A stretch of 64,000 nt of DNA from Gibbula magus (Eukaryota > Mollusca > Gastropoda > Trochida > Trochidae). This document shows, one piece after another, positions 22,113 to 34,199 of the stretch; position 1 is the first letter of the stretch, and every line of letters begins with the position of its first letter. The stretch covers positions 56,858,959-56,922,958 of the forward strand of contig OW388302.1 of NCBI GenBank assembly GCA_936450465.1. The letters are read 5' to 3'. A program made the translations under genes and the position numbers. Below the pieces are notes generated by a model. It ran no database searches and was not told where the DNA came from. It saw only the letters and a list, made by a program, of their open reading frames with translations.

Positions 22113-22855
22113 ATCTGACGAGCCGCACTCATACACTGCAGGAAAACCGACTAAACTCTCCCGGTCAGAGTGTACCGAGACCAAAAACATTTAAGGAGAA
22201 ACCAGGTCTACATTCTAACTTCAGTTGGGAGTGTTTTAGAAGTGTGAGCGGAGGTATGTGGTTATTAGAGTTATACAACTGTGAGACTCCCACACTGAGA
22301 GTGTGCCTTTAAATATGGAGACCCAGCAGGTCTGACAGGGAATCCTAGGGAGCAGCTGTGAGTCCACATTCCTGGTGGATAGACTCTGTAATGTATGCTC
22401 ACACAGGCATTATAACCTTTATCACACTCATAAAGTATGCCAAACATATTATAACTCGCTTGTATGATGATGAATGGCAGTACGTTATCAGCATATATTT
22501 TGAATGAGTGTCTGATGCTGTGGAGTGCTCACAGTATCACGATCATTTTACTGACTTATCAACTACACAAACATGACCAAAATATGGCAAAATAAATTAT
22601 TTATCTCTGTTTCATAAAACTTTGCATGAAAAAATCACTGAGAATGGATTAAAAAATACAGAAAACCAGTGACAAATTGAACTGATATCTACCATTGTCA
22701 AGCCTCTCCGGTAATTATCTTATTCTCTCCAAGCTCTCTCTCTGTTATATACATACATACATAAATAGTGACATAACTGAGTTTCAGATGGGACACAGCC
22801 ACTTATGCGTTTCCTCGCACTGAGCCGGTGTGCAATGAAGAATGTGAAAATCTAT

Positions 22856-22985
22856 GCAGTTAACATCAATAACATTGGGCGAAGAATGTATCCTTGTCTC
22901 ATACCACCACTTAGATTCAGACCATCAAACAATTCATTAATCACATTATGAATCGGTCCTGTAGTATGGGTTAGGTATTTGTTAG
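22856..22985 (-). pseudogene. reverse transcriptase remnant of a non-LTR retrotransposon
   Basis: The minus strand reads GPIHNVINELFDGLNLSGGM, then RQGYILRPMLLMLTA before a stop. The GMRQGY-x-LRPML string corresponds to the conserved G(V/M)RQGC-x-LSP-x-LF motif of non-LTR reverse transcriptases. Only about 40 codons are recognisable, with degraded sequence on both sides. Confidence 0.6.
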
Positions 22986-23464
22986 GTACATGTACACAAG
23001 ATACAAATTTAAATTTCCAAATGAAGATGTGGTAGGGAGCGACACTGTAAATTCAATGAATGAAAAATTTCCAAATTGTCTGAAATTTACAGAAACTTTT
23101 TGGGAAAGCACAACAGGAATAGTTTTAAGAATAAAATCATCAATACTCGCTGGGATGTGTTTTTTTTTATAATTTCATAGTGAATTTGGTGATTCAGAAC
23201 AGCGTTTCTTTTTTATTTCAATTGTCAAATCTATGGAAGGAAATTCTGTAACCAGTCATTGATTAAAATTGGTTTTGCCTTTTTCTTAATTTTTTAGCAA
23301 TCAAGTTGTTTTTTTAATAAAAATCACTTGAAAGTGTTATCCAAATCATTTATTTTGTTTGCAGAAAACGGGAAATAAGAACATGAATATATGCTTTCAT
23401 GATTGAACCTGGACAGAATTGGCATCTCTAACAATGCTGTCATTGACATAATACTAAGGCCTCC

Positions 23465-24312
23465 TTAAAGAGCCATCACGGATGTTGATGAAAATATCAA
23501 AATTTCTCCAAAAATCTATCTCCGTGAAATAAATACACTTAATTTTTCCCTAATTTTTCCAACTTAAAATAAGCCGAGAAATTGCATTAATTAGTAAAGG
23601 TGTTTTCCAGTCTAAATATAGATCCAGTCTATTATTTTCAAGCGCAAAGCATTATGGTCTAGCTCACACACAGTAAACAAAGACACGAAAGAATAAAAAA
23701 AAAATATGAGCAATGAAAGAAATCGAATATATATTTTTTTGATGGTTATTTATTTACCATTTCATTTAATTATGTATTTGCTACAGATATTGGAATAATT
23801 GTTTTACAAAAATAAGGTATTTTGCTTGAATTTTATGATTAATGAGAGTAAAAATTTGTCATAATTTGCTGGTCTTATCTCAATAAAAAGAACATTAAAC
23901 AGGAAATAATTTGTATATTCTCAGGACATTTAGAAACATAGTTTGTAAAGCAATCGTCACATTCAGTAATGTGTGACAAGGGTACTTTGCAAATGCGACG
24001 CGTGAAGCACGTGCAGCATATGGGTTGCTATGGCGACTTGCGCTAGAGACGAGCCTTCACGCTTCGGAAGCGCTTGCTGTTTGTGTAGTACGTATTACGC
24101 AAAAAAGGGGACTCTGTTTATATACGTCAGATACCCGTAGCGCGCGCTAGTCGAAGTGATACTTCTCTTTGAAACCAAATTGCAATACATTGTCGTGTTA
24201 TGAAAATTATTTAACATATGCCATGTTGTAGATAAAAAAATTCTCTGGCGAATGACGTTATAAGTATATTTTCCAAAAATTTGAAACACTAACATCCGTG
24301 ATGGCTCTTTAA
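23465..24312. mobile_element. TTAA-flanked element, family A (about 844 bp)
   Basis: TTAA at 23465-23468 is followed by AGAGCCATCACGGATGTTG. The right end is CATCCGTGATGGCTCTTTAA at 24312, its inverted counterpart. The terminal repeat extends about 20 bases and then weakens. The right third is CpG-rich (about 23990-24160). No coding capacity seen; piggyBac-type by its TTAA ends. Confidence 0.8.
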
Positions 24313-24668
24313 AGGGGCAGTAGCACGTTTTTTTCAAATTTTATTTTTTCAAATTTCCTATTTATATTGATAGTTTATGTCATTAATATTAACTTTAGAG
24401 GACAAAACATCTTATCAAAACAAATTATCCGTAGTGGTAATAACTTTATTGCGTATAAAGCAAAAATAGCATGGCGACCATTTTATTGTGAACACAATTT
24501 AATCATTTCGCATAACAAAAACGATTCCCATGGCTTCATCGAACCATGTACAATCATTTTTAACTTGATTTTCCGAAGAGATAATGGACTTTTACTATTG
24601 GTGACATTATTTTTCAAAAACATTTCATCGACTGATTTGAGCGAAAAAACGTGCTACTGCCCCTTTAA
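24309..24668. mobile_element. TTAA-flanked MITE, family B (complete copy)
   Basis: Begins TTAAAGGGGCAGTAGCACG and ends CGTGCTACTGCCCCTTTAA, perfect 19-base terminal inverted repeats. Its left TTAA is also the right TTAA of element A. A truncated copy is at 1-221. Confidence 0.88.
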
Positions 24669-25061
24669 GGTCATTGTTCAAAGAGCCTCATGAAAATTTT
24701 GTCTTCAGATATATTTATTCTTTTACTGATAAATTCTCACCCAAGTGTCTGTTATCAGATGTATCAACAAGCTTGGACATTATTACTTTAATCAACTCTT
24801 GTTGAGAGCCACTCGGGTGAGATATTCTATCTAAAAACCACAAAGTAATAAACAAACTCATGTAAACAAACAATGATGATTAAGAACAGACCAACCTTTA
24901 TGAATGAGAGGTAGGACTATTTGATGACCTGAAGAGAAGGTGACCTAGCTGAGTAGTGGAGTAATAGACATGTGGTGTAAACACCTCCTCACCTCTGATC
25001 TACCGTCAATCAGCTGGCTTCACACTGGGTCTGTCTCCATGTGTTACTCTCTACGTGATGC

Positions 25062-25112
25062 TGCTTCTGCTGTTGCTGCTGGTGATGATGGTGGTGGTGA
25101 TGGTGGTGGTTG
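25062..25112. repeat. trinucleotide-rich tract (CTG, then GGT/GAT)
   Basis: GCTGCTTCTGCTGTTGCTGC, then GATGATGGTGGTGGTGATGG. Short and imperfect. Confidence 0.7.
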
Positions 25113-25829
25113 TGTATGACTCTGGGTTGCTGCAACATCAACGTCTTACATTGAATCAATTTGATAAATAAAAGTCTAATAATTCATGAAAATCTAGGTT
25201 TACATCATGTATGAAAGGTACATCAGACAGCCTGACACCTGGTAGTTTTTGCTCCAAACTGATAATTTTTTGAGGTTTTTCTTTAATTTTAATGTTTATA
25301 TTGACGAAATAACACTTTAGGGACTGGCTTCAAGCTTATCTCATACACTGCTAATCAAAATATCATGTCACATTTGAATCTCTAAACATCAATGAGCTAC
25401 TCGCAAAATTTGCGAAAATGTATGACACAGTGTACAAACACTGTTTCTATCTAATCCAACATTGTATGTACATAAATACAATGTGAACATCATTTACACA
25501 CAGTAATGAATTGTTTATGAATGTGTGATACTATCCATATTAAAGTGTAACTGAGTGTAACAAAGTAATTTTGGGTGTTGAAAACATACAACATGGACAA
25601 TACATATCTATAACACTTTACATCTACTACAAACTAAATGTATCACAATGCCTTACGTTAGTTAATAACAATAATGTGGTCACTTCTTAAGTAGTCAGTG
25701 ATAAGTATAACGACTTATAACAGCTCACAACATTGTAACCCTTAATGTATTAATTATAACAAGTGGTTGTCACTAAGGTGACATGATCCCCGCGGCAAAT
25801 TAATACTTCAAAATTTAAAAATAATGTCA

Positions 25830-26395
25830 AAATCAGCAAAATCGACTGTCAAACATGTCGGAAAAGTCAAAGCTCCACTGTGACCTTGAGAATAATGTCA
25901 AGGTCACAAAAATCTTATCAGCCCATCGTCTTCCCAAGGAGGTGCTTTGTGTAAGATATGATGGAAATCCTGTGAATGGTTCTTGAGATATCCCGCTGAC
26001 AAGATTTACATGTACATTAGCATGTCAAAAAATTCAAAGTTCCACTGTGACCTTGAGAATAATGTCAAGGTCACCAAAATCTAATCAGCCCTTTGTCTTC
26101 CCTAGGAGGTGCTTTGTGTAAGATATGATGGAATTCCTATGAACGGTTCTTGAGATATCCCGCTGACAAGAATTACATGTACATTAGCATGTCAAAAAAT
26201 TCAAAGTTCCACTGTGACCTTGAGAATAATGTCAAGGTCACCAACATCTAATCAGCCCTTTCTCTTACCTTGGAGAAGCTATGTGTAAGATATGAAGAGA
26301 ATACAGGGAATGGTTCTTGAGATATTCTGCTGACAAGGATAAAATGACAAAGTTTTGTTGTGACCTTGAAATGAAGGTCAAGGTCACAAACCATT
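25830..26395. repeat. 167-bp tandem array carrying paired nuclear-receptor-like sites
   Basis: Three units at exact 167-base spacing plus a diverged fourth. Each holds TGACCTTGA and TCAAGGTCA seven or eight bases apart in inverted orientation (25881-25906, 26048-26073, 26215-26240, 26361-26386). TCAAGGTCA is the monomeric site of ERR/SF-1-type receptors. Adjacent shared text includes GGAGGTGCTTTGTGTAAGAT and CTTGAGATATCCCGCTGACA. Confidence 0.85.
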
Positions 26396-29300
26396 GTAGG
26401 AACATTTCTAATTTACTTTTATTATGAAAGAGACAGACCACCATCACTATATGGAAAGTATATAAAAGTTCATAAAATGATCTAATATTTAATGCTGTGG
26501 AGGTTCCTGAACTTTTTTGGAGTGGATGTCATGATTTGTATAGCTAATGTCTCCATAGAAAGAAGCTATGAACTATGAACAGTGAGGGTAGCAGGTTGAA
26601 CAGTGTATGAGAACTGTGTAACATGACCAGAGAGATGTGCACCAGTTGGTGGAAGTGAGAGTTTGTAGGTCACTTCCTGGTCACTTCCTGGTCACTCACT
26701 CAGCTTCCACAATATATTCGGGTCACCCTCAAGTAGTTTATAAACACTGAATAATAACAATATTTTCATTGATTCACATTCAGCAAGTTTCATGTTATTA
26801 TTTGCCAGCTACTAGGGTTAAAAATAACATTATCAAAGCCATTGCATTATTGTACTCATGGAAGTAAAAATACTAGGCTTTATTTTAAAAATATGTCTCC
26901 CCCTTTACCAATTTCAATTAGAAAACGAAAACGATTAAATTTTGTTTAGTTTTTAACCTTCAAAAAGGCAAAGTCCAAATTGTTGTTCAAAATAACACAA
27001 GAAATAATAGATTTTAAAAATTCATGAAATACATGGACTTTGAGATGGCGTAACAGTCATATATCCACAAGCAAGCAGCTCAAGTCAGACAGATGGAACA
27101 GAGAGTGAACCCAGGCCTGTATGTACATATAGCTACTGAGTGGGATGTTATGAATAATATCAACATCTGGAGAATATCAGCACCAGTGGAATAACACCAC
27201 CTAACTGCCCAGAAGCTGAGAGTTATTCTGACCACAATGCAGTTAGGGGTGTGTTACAAGCTCTGGGCTTATATCTAAATGAATTGGTAAAATATGGTAT
27301 GTAATCAAAGGTAATGACGGTTTTGTGTAAATTACATAGTTTTAAGCGAATCAATGAAATGAGAAATTAATCACTTAATGTGTTAAAATCTGAAGAATCG
27401 GGATTGCTAACCAGATACCCACAATCCTCAAAATTTATTTATCAAATTTAGATACTGCAAGAAGTACATTAGCAGGTATCAAACTTCAAACTTGCCATGG
27501 TATGCAAATTTTTGCAAAGAAAGATTTCAGATTTTGTACTTAAAACTTAAACCCCTAAACCACCAGAAGATGTTCTAAGTTGGAGAACTTGATGTTCCTA
27601 GTCCTTTTCTGAGTCTGATGAAGAGGGTCTAAAATGTAACTATAAAATTCGATGCAGACAATCTCCATGTGTTGATGACCGATCGATCTTTGTCTTAATC
27701 CTTTTCTTAATACGAAAAATACATTTAAACTGAAATCAACTATCAACTATCAACTCCCAACTTTACTGCAGTTCCCAAGTTTTGACACCCATGTACTCCA
27801 AATTCCGTCCGATTATCTAATCTAAACTGAGCAGCAAGATGCACTGATAAATCTCTGCTAATCCTAGCTGAGGTAAGAGCAACGGCACATCTCTCCACTG
27901 CTAATTCACATGTAGAGCCCGAGATCTTTGCATCGAAGCAGCGGCAATACGGCAGATTGAAGTCCAGGGATAGACAATAACAAGTGGTTTACATGGCCTC
28001 CTTTAGGTCATGGAGGATACACGAGGAGCAGTGAATTTGTTGAAAAGCATCAACAAGCGCTTTTGGGAATAGGATTCCATCTTCATGTTTGATGTCAAAA
28101 CTTATTATGATTATTTCACATTATTTCCATTATTTCCCATAAAATTTACTTTTATTGCACATTTCTGTGCTCACTCGTTTTGAATGGTAGTCCAAAAGGC
28201 TAATTTGAATATAAATATGACGAGATCCTGTAGATACATTTGGCCAACTTAGATAGTTTGTGGGTCGGTACTTTTGGAAATTAAGTAGATCGTACATGTA
28301 GACATGAACTTTGATAAGGTTGACTTGGACCCCTGGACTGACAGCACCCTGCATTGTCTATGCCTTGTCTGCGCTACTAATGTTCTCCACGTGAGGGTCT
28401 TACTCTACTTGTCTAATGAAGAACACAATCTTGAAACAGTGACAGAAACCTGTTAGTTTTAACAGTGTTCAAAATGCCCATTTATACTGTTCATAAACAA
28501 ACAATATCCCAGGCTACACATTTTGGCTATTCGTCATTGGCTTTTCTTTCATTGACATCTTACAGATAATTTATGTCATGTGAGGTAAGACTTCAACTTA
28601 ATCAGTTTAAAACTTTTGAGACGACCCCTACAAGTAGACATCTGTGACATCCATTCAGGGAGATCATCCTGCTATGTGACCCTTGACCTTTGAGGTCAAA
28701 TTGTGACAACCTTCATGCACCCTACAAAAACAAACATTTCTCCATCGGTTCAGCTGATACTTCTAGCAGACATTTCTCCAAGGTAGATAAGCATGGGTTA
28801 GATGATGGGTTGAATCATTTCAAAAGTTAAAACGTTAAAGTCTCTTTTGAAACAAGGATGATAATATATTTAAAAAACTGCATCCGTGTCATTGATGCTC
28901 AAAAAGCAAACTGTATAAGGAAACAAGGATGCGAGAAAGAGAAACTCAACGATTATCATGCAATCGTTTTGTCATAGCACACTCCTCTGCCATCAACCCC
29001 TCCTCTAAATGAGCCGCTAAATTCTGTATTTAGACTGGCTTTTCTCTCAATACAAAGCCAGGTATGCAGACACAGTGTACGGAGGTCTGCCCCGAGTGAA
29101 CACTGTTTACTTCAATACAATTCACTTAGAGGTTCTATGGTGGGTAGAGAGATGACTTCGACTCAATTTTCTGCTTTGTGACTACGTGCCTGCGTGTGGA
29201 GTCCCCTACAACACAGTTGTTTGTATTTTGGTTTGTTTAACTAGCTTCATAAACAAAATGCACAGTAAACTAAACAACGAAATACGTATATTTTGTACTG

Positions 29301-30880
29301 CGCCCTAAAGGAAAGGGATGCTAAGTCGACATAACACTGAGAATACAATCGTGAATAGAACCCTCCATGAATAAAAACTAGGGTAAAGTGGTGTTGCAAG
29401 AAAGAGAACTCAAGAGCTGTGTTCAAGGGAATAGGGCAAGTGATTTGTAAACAAAGATCTGACAGCTTGTCAGTCGGTCTAATATAAACTAAGATTTAGT
29501 CTTTGGATTATTTGAAAAAAAATGAAAATATAATAGAAAGGAGCCTCTGAAATGTAAAATCAGCTCTTTAGTATTGTCGACTTGGCTAGGCTCTTAGAGT
29601 TAAGAGGTCTGGATGACAGACTGTCTGACATTGCGTAGAGCACTTATACATATATACATCACTTGTTAAGATTCATCCACAATTATTTAAGTCAACAAAG
29701 ACAGTATGAAGCCAAGCAATTCTACTTACAGCCACAAAATTCACAAAACTCAGAGAAATTTCATCTCTGTATCCTATGAAAACACTGAATGACCTCGCAA
29801 CTGGAGAAGTACTTCCAGGTCAGGTGAGACTCCATGCAGGGTATCAGGTGTCACTTTGAGCAAGGTGATGCTGAAGAGTAATCAGTTAGTCTGATGTTTG
29901 GACATATAACACTGAGCCAGCCCCTGCAGCCATTAGGGCAGACAGCTACAAATAGCATATACTTTACACTGGAGTCTGTTAGCCTTCTAAATACCAGATG
30001 ATAAATACAAGAGCCCTTTCAAGTCCAGAAAATATCAGAATATTGTAAATGGCTTTGTTCTTGTCATATAACATGCTTTCACATGGCTTCAACATTAGTG
30101 GTCACATTTTTAATTAGAAATATAAGGAGAAAGGATACTGGTTGTATTTGCCATCAATTTGAGTCTGATGGTCAATATTACCTCAATTCTGAACACCATG
30201 GGAGGGTACCATAAAATAATCGAAAGGAAACAGCATCAAATAGAACCCTGTTCGAAGTAACCTTGTATTTCTCCTAGCTTTGCAACAGATGCTTCTTCAG
30301 TTCAGAAACTAAAATTTCAAAATGTTGTTCCTAGAGATATTTTGACTTGGTGTCCCTTAAAAGTTTGATTCTCTTACCATTAAAAGGAGTTCTATCAAAG
30401 ATCTATCATAAATTGAACCTATGACTATTAAAACATTCAAAATGTAAAAAGAGGTCTGTCCTTAACTATCTGTGTTTAGTATATGATTCCCACTCTTCAG
30501 TTATCAACCTTCACATGTTATGATACATTAGTTCATGAAAACGATGCTGGTCCCGAACTATTGGTGTTGAGTATATATCAGGTAGAATGCAGGGACTCTA
30601 TGTTAGTCTAGGCTACTGACAAGTACACATACCATGTGCTTTAAACTGGAGCCAAAGACTAAAATAGCAGACCACTCATGCTGTACATCCCACTCCAAGC
30701 CCTTCCTACCTGTCTGTCTGTATACACACAGGCTTGTCTTTACACTATACACTTGTGGATATAAGGAAATGTTATATTATTTAGAAAGTTAACAATCAAT
30801 AGTTTCAAAACTACACTGTAACTTTTAAGTTTTTTGGTAGGGATATGTTTGGTCGGGTGTAACTTTTGAATATATAACCT
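26396..30880. other. long non-coding stretch
   Basis: No gene recognised. A small palindrome TTGACCTTTGAGGTCAA lies near 28684. The 28980-29200 part is relatively GC-rich and repeat-poor and might be regulatory. Open frames (e.g. 27555-27746, 28130-28354) show no family features. Confidence 0.35.
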
Positions 30881-31190
30881 TTCTACCTCACTCGATGAGA
30901 TAAACATGGTATTTGTCAACAAAAGACAAATTTTCTATTTATTATATGACCAAATCTTTGCATATTCACCGAAATAGACTTGCATTTACATTAAGTCGGC
31001 TCCAGAATGAGCCTGTCACCTAAGCAACAATGTGACGTCATGAACATGTCATGTCGTCGGAGCATTGTTTTATGACGTCAGGTCATTGTTATATCAGTCA
31101 CTAGTGACTGATAACACGTTCCATTGTTATTTTCACTAGTGACTGATAACACGGTTTATTTTCATTGATAGATCCCGGTATTTCACCTGC
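30881..31190. mobile_element. palindrome-rich MITE-like element with two CRE-like sites
   Basis: CTACCTCACTCGATGAGA followed by ATGGTATTTGTCAA at 30885-30925 is the inverse of a block at 56470-56510, and TTCATTGATAGATCCCGG plus TATTTCACCTGCAATCAT are shared with 56518-56560 in the same order. TGACGTCA occurs at 31033 and 31073; CACTAGTGACTGATAACACG is repeated twice. Confidence 0.5.
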
Positions 31191-32624
31191 AATCATATAA
31201 TAAAATCTATTACCTCATGATATAATTAAAAACATGCAGTGACAGGCAGATATTTATTATCAACACCCTGTCAAGTGAGAACAGCGTAAGTTGCAAACCA
31301 AAATGTTTTCCAGCATAACTACCAAGAAAATGAAAACATGTAAAGTATCCATGGGACACGATTGACATCAAATCATTGTCTTGAAATAAGGGGACCCTGA
31401 AAAACGTTCAAATGTTGCACAAGGCATATAAGTTTACATTGACTGTCCTATATCTCAAGAAGTTTTATTGTAATCTGTATAAAGAAACTTTGTGTCAGTC
31501 GTGATTTCTCTAAGTTTAAACTTTATGCTACAATCTCAGTTGCATATTCTCTGTAAATAGAGTCTCACCTTGAAACCACTCTGCAACAAACTGCTGGGTA
31601 ACTTCAAGCTCACATTCCAGCTAGATCTATGTGTGTATATTTTAACTAGATGACACAGATAACCAATACCTCTTCATGTGATAGCTGTGAGAAGTGAAAT
31701 GGTCTGGTATTTCTGATGTACCTAATCAGGTAAATTAAATATGTAGGGCTGGTATCAAAAGTTGACATTTTTTATGAGAAATGGGATAGCACAGTATTTT
31801 TGCCATACAGAATCTGAAGTCGATTGAAAGCTGATCATCTATGAGAAATGAAATGATCTGTTATTTCTTCAGTATTGAATCTGGCAAATATGTACAGCTA
31901 GCAATGTTGTTATTAAGGGGTCCACCCTCTAAGCTTGGTATCTAAACATATTGAGAAGAAGACTTTTTTTACCATTGCACGTCTGTTAAGAATTGGTTCA
32001 AATAACTTCATAGCTGAAAACCAAGGAACAACACTGGACTATTATACATGAATCTTTCACTTAGCTGATGTTGTCTTATAAACAGAGAAAAACCCCAGGT
32101 GTAGATGGCCCCTGCCCTGAAATTATCTCACTAACTGGATAATACTTTTCATTTGTTACTTGGTTTGATCTATATAAAGCAACATCAAAATGAATGGCCT
32201 AAAACTTTTGTAGACTGAATACAGTAGAATATTTCAGAAACATAGACGAGATATCAACTTGATTCAGTCATTTGAAGGAGTGATCTGAAGTAGCCATGGA
32301 ATTGAAACTCACATACCACTTACCGGTACCAATATTACTATATACACACTCTTTCCTTGAAAACTTGTCACTAACAGGCACACATACACAGCACAACTTC
32401 CGTGCCTCGTCAATGGTATATCCAAAATGATTTGAAGGAGTGATCATAAACTGTTTACCGAGGTAGAATCATGTACTGCGGAGCTACTCACAGAGTTCTT
32501 AGAATCTTCACTGAGAACACCTCACCGAGTCCCTGCGTAGTACACAGTGATTCAGGCGCTACCTACTTCCTGCTATTTAAAGACGCTGACTGCACCTAAA
32601 TCTGCTACAGCTGTCATCTTCTTC

Positions 32625-33035
32625 AGTCGACTTTCAGGTAAACAGCTATATGACTTAGGTACCAAGATTACCATGTGATACCGGGTCTGTGTTGGACTCA
32701 CAGGTAAAGCTTTGCGACTTTAGCATCTTTGTTGGACTCACAGGTAAAGCTTTGGGACTTTAGCATCTTTGTTGGACTCGCAGGTAAAGCTTTGGGACTT
32801 TAGCGTCTGTGTTGGACTCCCAGGTAAATCTTCTAGACTATGGTACCAAGATTACCATGTGATATTGGGTCTGTGTTGGACACACAGGTAAAGTTTTGGG
32901 ACTTAGGTACTGGGATTATTGTGTGATACGGGGTCTGTGTTGGACTCACAGGTCAAGTTTTGGGACTTAAGTACTGGGATTTCTATGTGATACAGGGTCT
33001 ATGTTGGACTCACAGGTAAATCTTTGGAACTTTGG
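32625..33035. repeat. mixed 40-bp / 64-bp minisatellite of splice-donor-like units
   Basis: Eight units of GTTGGACTCACAGGTAAAG. The CAGGT cores lie at 32635, 32701, 32741, 32781, 32821, 32885, 32949 and 33013, giving spacings 66, 40, 40, 40, 64, 64, 64. The longer unit has an extra ~24 bases (GATTACCATGTGATA type). CAG|GTAAA is a consensus donor on the plus strand. Confidence 0.85.
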
Positions 33036-33710
33036 TACTGAGAGTACCATGTAATACCAGACTATGGTACAGATACAGGGTCTGATTCCCATAAGAGAAT
33101 CTATTGTGGAATCAGAAAATCTGTATATCACTAAACCCTTTGGACTATTTCGTTTAATATCAAGTTTGTGAAAGGAATGCGTTTGCCTCCTATTATATAA
33201 AGTGGCACATAAATCTGATGGTTTGGATATTTTTAGGTCAGTGCTAGTTCCTTTTTCCATATTTAACCAGGTCACTTCTGAAACTAAACTAAGTCACTGT
33301 AATGTAAAAAGCTACATTTTGTCCTGTTAACTGCTTGCTAGGTAAGTGAGATTAGATGAGGGAAACCAAACCAACAGCGTATGTACTGTATCCCCCTACT
33401 AATGACAGAAGACTTGAAGCAGAGCCAACATGTGATAATTATGCCGGCAGATATAAACAGAGAGGGCGAGGTATGATATTTATATCCTGGATGACGATGT
33501 GGTACGGATTCCTCTCTACTGAGTAACATTCAGGCTCCACTCACAAACAGACTACTCTCTCTCTATCTGGGGAGACACAGTGGACTTGTGGTTGGATGAA
33601 GAGCCTGCTTGGATATATACAGGACTAGTACTGAGATTCTCTGTCTCACGCCACTCAGGAACATCCCCACGGTGGACAGTAGGAACACTGCCTACACTCT
33701 GTGTTCCAAG

Positions 33711-33941
33711 TTAAAGGGACACCGCGTCGAAGATAATATGAGATCAGACTTATCTAATTTTGTTGTTTAACGTGTCTGGTAAAGAGTCACAGATCCCCAA
33801 TTTCAGACAATTGAAGTAATTAGTACAAAAACAACTGCATGTTACGGTGAAGCGAAGCTTAACTCGTTAGCAGGCATGTTAATCAGCATAGGTAGATAAA
33901 AGTGAGACTCATTTTTATCTTCGACGCAGTGTCCCTTTTAG
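33711..33941. mobile_element. TTAA-type MITE, complete copy
   Basis: Left TTAAAGGGACACCGCGTCGA; the right end reverse complement reads AAAAGGGACACTGCGTCGAA. The inverted repeat continues for about 35 bases with GATAA. TTAA at 33711-33714; the right copy is degraded to TTAG. A half copy lies at 2945. Confidence 0.8.
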
Positions 33942-34019
33942 AAACTGAGTCTGGTAGACCAAGGCTAGTCTCTCATTCACACCTTTATCAATACTATCTG
34001 AAATTGACAAACTCATTGG

Positions 34020-34192
34020 CCAGGGTTCGAAATTATCACCAGTCCGGTCGCCCATGGCTAGTGAAAAAGAAGCTGAGCTAGTAGAGTGTAAAAACGTGTA
34101 GTCCTAAGGACTAAATTTGAGGTGAAATGATCATGGAGATGTATTTGGCTAGCGGAAATAAGCCTGGATTGAAAAGGTTAATTTCTACCCCT
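34020..34192. mobile_element. small MITE-like element
   Basis: Left CAGGGTTCGAAATTATCACC and right GGTTAATTTCTACCCC are imperfect inverted termini of a common animal MITE style. A fragment with the shared CCATGGCTAG motif may lie at 36421-36490. Confidence 0.4.
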
Positions 34193-34199
34193 TTTGGCT

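Noticed and set aside
21830..22312. 160-codon open frame with a proline run
   Set aside because: It crosses a transposon end and long C tracts; the proline-rich part is poly-C read in frame.
25830..26395. CRISPR-like array
   Set aside because: Units are contiguous 167-bp tandem copies without short repeats and variable spacers, in a metazoan genome.
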